Below are positions 61,917 through 64,000 of a stretch of DNA of 64,000 nucleotides, piece after piece. The stretch comes from Saprospirales bacterium. GTDB taxonomy: Bacteria; Bacteroidota; Bacteroidia; Chitinophagales; Saprospiraceae. The DNA is taken from assembly GCA_016719895.1 (NCBI GenBank), contig JADJYG010000019.1, positions 62,001 through 126,000 of the forward strand, written 5' to 3'. Every line of letters starts with the position of its first letter. The first letter of the stretch is position 1. Made by a program: the position numbers and the translations under genes. The notes under the pieces were generated by a model. It was not told where the DNA came from. It did no database searches and was given only the letters and a program-made list of their open reading frames with translations.

Positions 61917-62705
61917 TTATTGAAACGCAATTTCGTCGATAAAAAACCAGGCGGGCTGGCCGGCGCCCACATGCCAGTCCGGCAAAGGGCCATAGGGTAT
62001 GATCCGGATCTGGAAGCGCTCGGCTGGAGCCGGCCGGAGCAGCACTTTTTGGAACGTATGGTAGTCCGGCTGGCGGGTTTTGATATTCGACTCCGCGCGG
62101 GCAACCCAAACGCCCATGAACTGCCAGTCTTTATCGCCCGAAGCGCCGTACACCTCGATACGGGCCGGGGGAAAAATCCAGGCGCCGGCGTCGAACAAGG
62201 TGCTCAGGATCACCAGTTTGGCTTGAATGGTTTTTCGGAACCAGGCCTCCACCACAATGGTATCGCCCCGGAAACCCAGCCAGCGCCCGTCTTTCAATTG
62301 CATGGCCCCCTTTTGCAGGTCGAAAAGCGTGGCAGTGTACCTGCCGGCGTACAGCGAATCGGGGGCCGTGCGCAGTTTCGCGCTGTCGGGGCTGAAGCCA
62401 ACCCGCCAGATCTGCCGTTCAACCATCGGGCCGGGAAGGAATTCCTTGTGGGCGGTCTTGGCCCGTATTACGGCAGATTCGCCGAGCATCAGGGATTTCT
62501 GGTACACAGGGGTACTATCGAACGGGAATCCGCCATTTATGGTGTAATGCACCACCGCCCCGTCCAGATCAAAAGCCATTTCGACCCGGGCCTGTTTGCG
62601 GAAAAAAACACTGTCCACCGACACCTGCGGAGCAGCCAGGGGAAAGGTCTGGCTCCAGGCCAGGGCGGGGAAAAAGAAGAGTATGGCAAATGCGATGTGG
62701 TTCAT
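61917..62705 (-). CDS. Exported chitobiase-C/discoidin-like protein, paralogue of the neighbour's C-terminus
   Basis: The protein has 262 residues from MNHIAFAILFFFPALAWSQ (signal peptide). The longer frame upstream would translate the GAACATT repeat. It contains a chitobiase C-terminal-like domain (VVHYTINGGFPFDSTPVYQK) and a discoidin-like domain with WIFPPARIEVYG and the ending GQPAWFFIDEIAFQ. These segments align in order with the last roughly 220 residues of the downstream membrane cytochrome (WIFKPAAVEVLT and GQKCWIFVDEIIVE). Function is unknown; a carbohydrate-binding partner of the membrane protein is plausible. Confidence 0.8.
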   Translation of the reverse strand: MNHIAFAILFFFPALAWSQTFPLAAPQVSVDSVFFRKQARVEMAFDLDGAVVHYTINGGFPFDSTPVYQKSLMLGESAVIRAKTAHKEFLPGPMVERQIWRVGFSPDSAKLRTAPDSLYAGRYTATLFDLQKGAMQLKDGRWLGFRGDTIVVEAWFRKTIQAKLVILSTLFDAGAWIFPPARIEVYGASGDKDWQFMGVWVARAESNIKTRQPDYHTFQKVLLRPAPAERFQIRIIPYGPLPDWHVGAGQPAWFFIDEIAFQ

Positions 62706-62732
62706 GTTGCGCAGTATTGCGGTGTGTTTTTC

Positions 62733-62816
62733 GAACATTGAACATTGAACATTGAACATTGAACATTTTTAAATTTAAAAATTTTTGAAATGTACAATGT
62801 TCAATGCCCAATGTTC
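62733..62816. repeat. Five tandem GAACATT heptamers plus inverted copies
   Basis: Five perfect copies of the 7-mer GAACATT (62733-62767) are followed by an AT-rich spacer and two reverse-complement AATGTTC words (62796-62802 and 62810-62816). The block separates the propeller gene from the chitobiase-C protein gene and can fold as a hairpin. Confidence 0.9.
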
Positions 62817-62853
62817 AAGGTACAATTTAAAATTATGGCCTGCCCCCTCTCCC

Positions 62854-63861
62854 CTATTTCACCCGTTCCATCCGGTACGGATAAGCGCCGCCGCTGTTCC
62901 ACTGGGCCACGTACAGGTTGCCGTCGGAGTCGGGCAGCACGTCGTGGGGGTGGCGGAAGGCGCGGACGGTTTGGTACAGCGGTCGCAGCGTACCGTCGGT
63001 GTTGTAGCGCGGCGCGCTGGCACAGGGCGCCGATACCACGCGGTTTTTTTCGTTCAGAATACAGACAAAACCGCTGCCGCTGTCCCAGGGCAATTGGCTG
63101 ATGAGTACGGCAAAATACACGTTGGGGCCCTGCACCACGGGCCGGCAGATGTAGGCGCCGGGCAGCGCGATGGTTTCCAGCAGTTCGCCGGCCAGCGAGA
63201 AGCGCTTCAGCGCGTTTTCGGCGCGGGAGCTGACCAGCAGGGCCGGGCTTCCTGCCAGGCGCGTGTCGAGCGCGATGCCGTGGGCGTTTTGCAAAACAGC
63301 GCCGCCGCCAAACACGTTTTTGACCTTGCCGTCGTGGTCGTAGTGGATGATAAAATCCTTGCCGTAACCGTCGGAAACATACACGTCGCCGTTGGGCGCA
63401 ACGGCCGTTTCGGTCGGCCGGAACTCCGCTGCGTCCTGGTACTTGCCCGAGTCGGCCGGCCACTCGAACGTGCGGACCACTTCGCCGCCCAGGGTTGTTT
63501 TGATCACCTGGTGACGTTCGTAATCGGCGATGTAAAGCATTTCGGCGCCGTTTTCATCGTGATACGTCAGGCCGTGCGCGCCGGGGTATTCCGTGCCCCA
63601 GGCTTCCAGCACCCGGCCGTCTTTGTCGAACACCAGGATGTTGTTGCGCAGGTCGTCGGTGGTCATAAAAATGCGGCCCTGTTTGTCGAACACCATCTCG
63701 TGGCAGTTTTTCACCGGATGAACGGCCGGGTCGGCCCGGCACCAGCGGGAGTCGATGCGGTAGCGGAAATCGCCGTGGCCGATGACGGGAGCGCCCCGGA
63801 AGCCGGCCAGTGCGCCGGTGGCGAGCAGTGCGGTGTGTTGGATAAATATGCGTCTGTGCAT
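62854..63861 (-). CDS. Exported NHL/six-bladed beta-propeller protein
   Basis: The protein has 335 residues from MHRRIFIQHTALLATGALAG, a Tat-like signal with RR-I-F. Upstream codons are dropped. NHL-type blades are visible: NCHEMVFDKQGRIFMTTDDL, PGAHGLTYHDENGAEMLYIA, ETAVAPNGDVYVSDGYG, AHGIALDTRLAG and FRHPHDVLPDSDGNLYVAQW. It resembles secreted propellers of the 6-bladed/peptidylglycine-lyase-like group, without proof of enzymatic activity. It is the first of three same-strand genes with the chitobiase-C protein and the membrane cytochrome. A TACTTTTC near-match to the -7 box lies at 63891-63898. Confidence 0.85.
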   Translation of the reverse strand: MHRRIFIQHTALLATGALAGFRGAPVIGHGDFRYRIDSRWCRADPAVHPVKNCHEMVFDKQGRIFMTTDDLRNNILVFDKDGRVLEAWGTEYPGAHGLTYHDENGAEMLYIADYERHQVIKTTLGGEVVRTFEWPADSGKYQDAAEFRPTETAVAPNGDVYVSDGYGKDFIIHYDHDGKVKNVFGGGAVLQNAHGIALDTRLAGSPALLVSSRAENALKRFSLAGELLETIALPGAYICRPVVQGPNVYFAVLISQLPWDSGSGFVCILNEKNRVVSAPCASAPRYNTDGTLRPLYQTVRAFRHPHDVLPDSDGNLYVAQWNSGGAYPYRMERVK

Positions 63862-64000
63862 TGGGTTGGATTGTTTAAATCTGCGGGGTCGAAAAGTAGG
63901 GAAAAAATGCGGCGCGCCGGGCATACGAAGTGCGAATGATTTGTCTTCGGGCGGAGAGGCGGGGGTGGTTGACACCGTTTCGTGCACACTCCAGACCCCA

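Noticed and set aside
62706..62759. N-terminal extension of the chitobiase-C protein (MFNVQCSMF)
   Set aside because: It is a translation of the GAACATT repeat; the internal Met gives a proper signal peptide.

Overview
The window comes from a member of the Bacteroidota. The evidence is a type IX secretion system (T9SS) toolkit with both type A and type B C-terminal sorting domains, a PorP/SprF-family protein beside a giant hyalin-repeat protein, a fused CcoNO cbb3 oxidase, and start-proximal TAnnTTTG elements typical of Bacteroidota promoters. The giant HYR/cohesin proteins and the moderately high GC content suggest the Saprospirales (Saprospiraceae, Haliscomenobacter or Lewinella-like). That placement is an inference; no rRNA gene is present to confirm it. 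I saw no tRNA, rRNA, CRISPR array, insertion sequence or prophage.

Layout. 0-5.9 kb: clpC, then a secreted esterase with a T9SS tail, a DUF2911 protein and an ElaA-type acetyltransferase. 5.9-11.9 kb: a minus-strand cell-shape operon (mreB-mreC-mreD-mrdA) followed by an MFS_2 transporter. 12-14.7 kb: an M16-like protein without its zinc motif, divergent from dnaN. 14.7-18.1 kb: glgA, glgC and an L-rhamnose mutarotase. 18.3-25.3 kb: a Tat-exported sugar isomerase (frameshifted), a PspC protein, an alpha-L-fucosidase, a TlpA-like lipoprotein, and a broken TIR-TPR-SDR fusion gene. 25.3-42.7 kb: a minus-strand surface cluster holding two giant HYR/cohesin proteins (one with a dockerin-like segment), a PorP/SprF protein, a PorE-like OmpA-SPOR protein and a ferredoxin. 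43.3-48.8 kb: corA, a prolyl oligopeptidase, an exported coiled-coil protein and murB. 49-50.4 kb: a dense word-repeat island and a TIR-transmembrane protein. 50.6-57.2 kb: the cbb3 oxidase cluster ccoS-ccoNO-ccoQ-ccoP-ccoG-ccoH-safE-like. 57.5-59.1 kb: an unrecognised pair of coiled-coil/membrane proteins. 59.1-63.9 kb: ubiX, then a cytochrome c/LRR/discoidin membrane protein, a smaller paralogue of its C-terminal half, and a beta-propeller protein.

Five apparent single-base indels, all explainable by a short homopolymer, break three genes between 18.8 and 27.9 kb. An in-frame TGA separates the signal peptide of the 2.8 kb-residue giant from its body. The homopolymer pattern looks more like assembly error than decay, but the sequence alone cannot decide. 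Several unrelated families of short tandem words in both orientations (CAGGATT, GACGGT, GAACATT, CTCCGTGAGC) sit at gene ends.

The most interesting biology is the T9SS surface cluster with cohesins and a dockerin-like segment beside a dedicated PorP/OmpA pair, the TIR-TPR-SDR fusion, and the uncharacterised pair at 57.5-59.1 kb.
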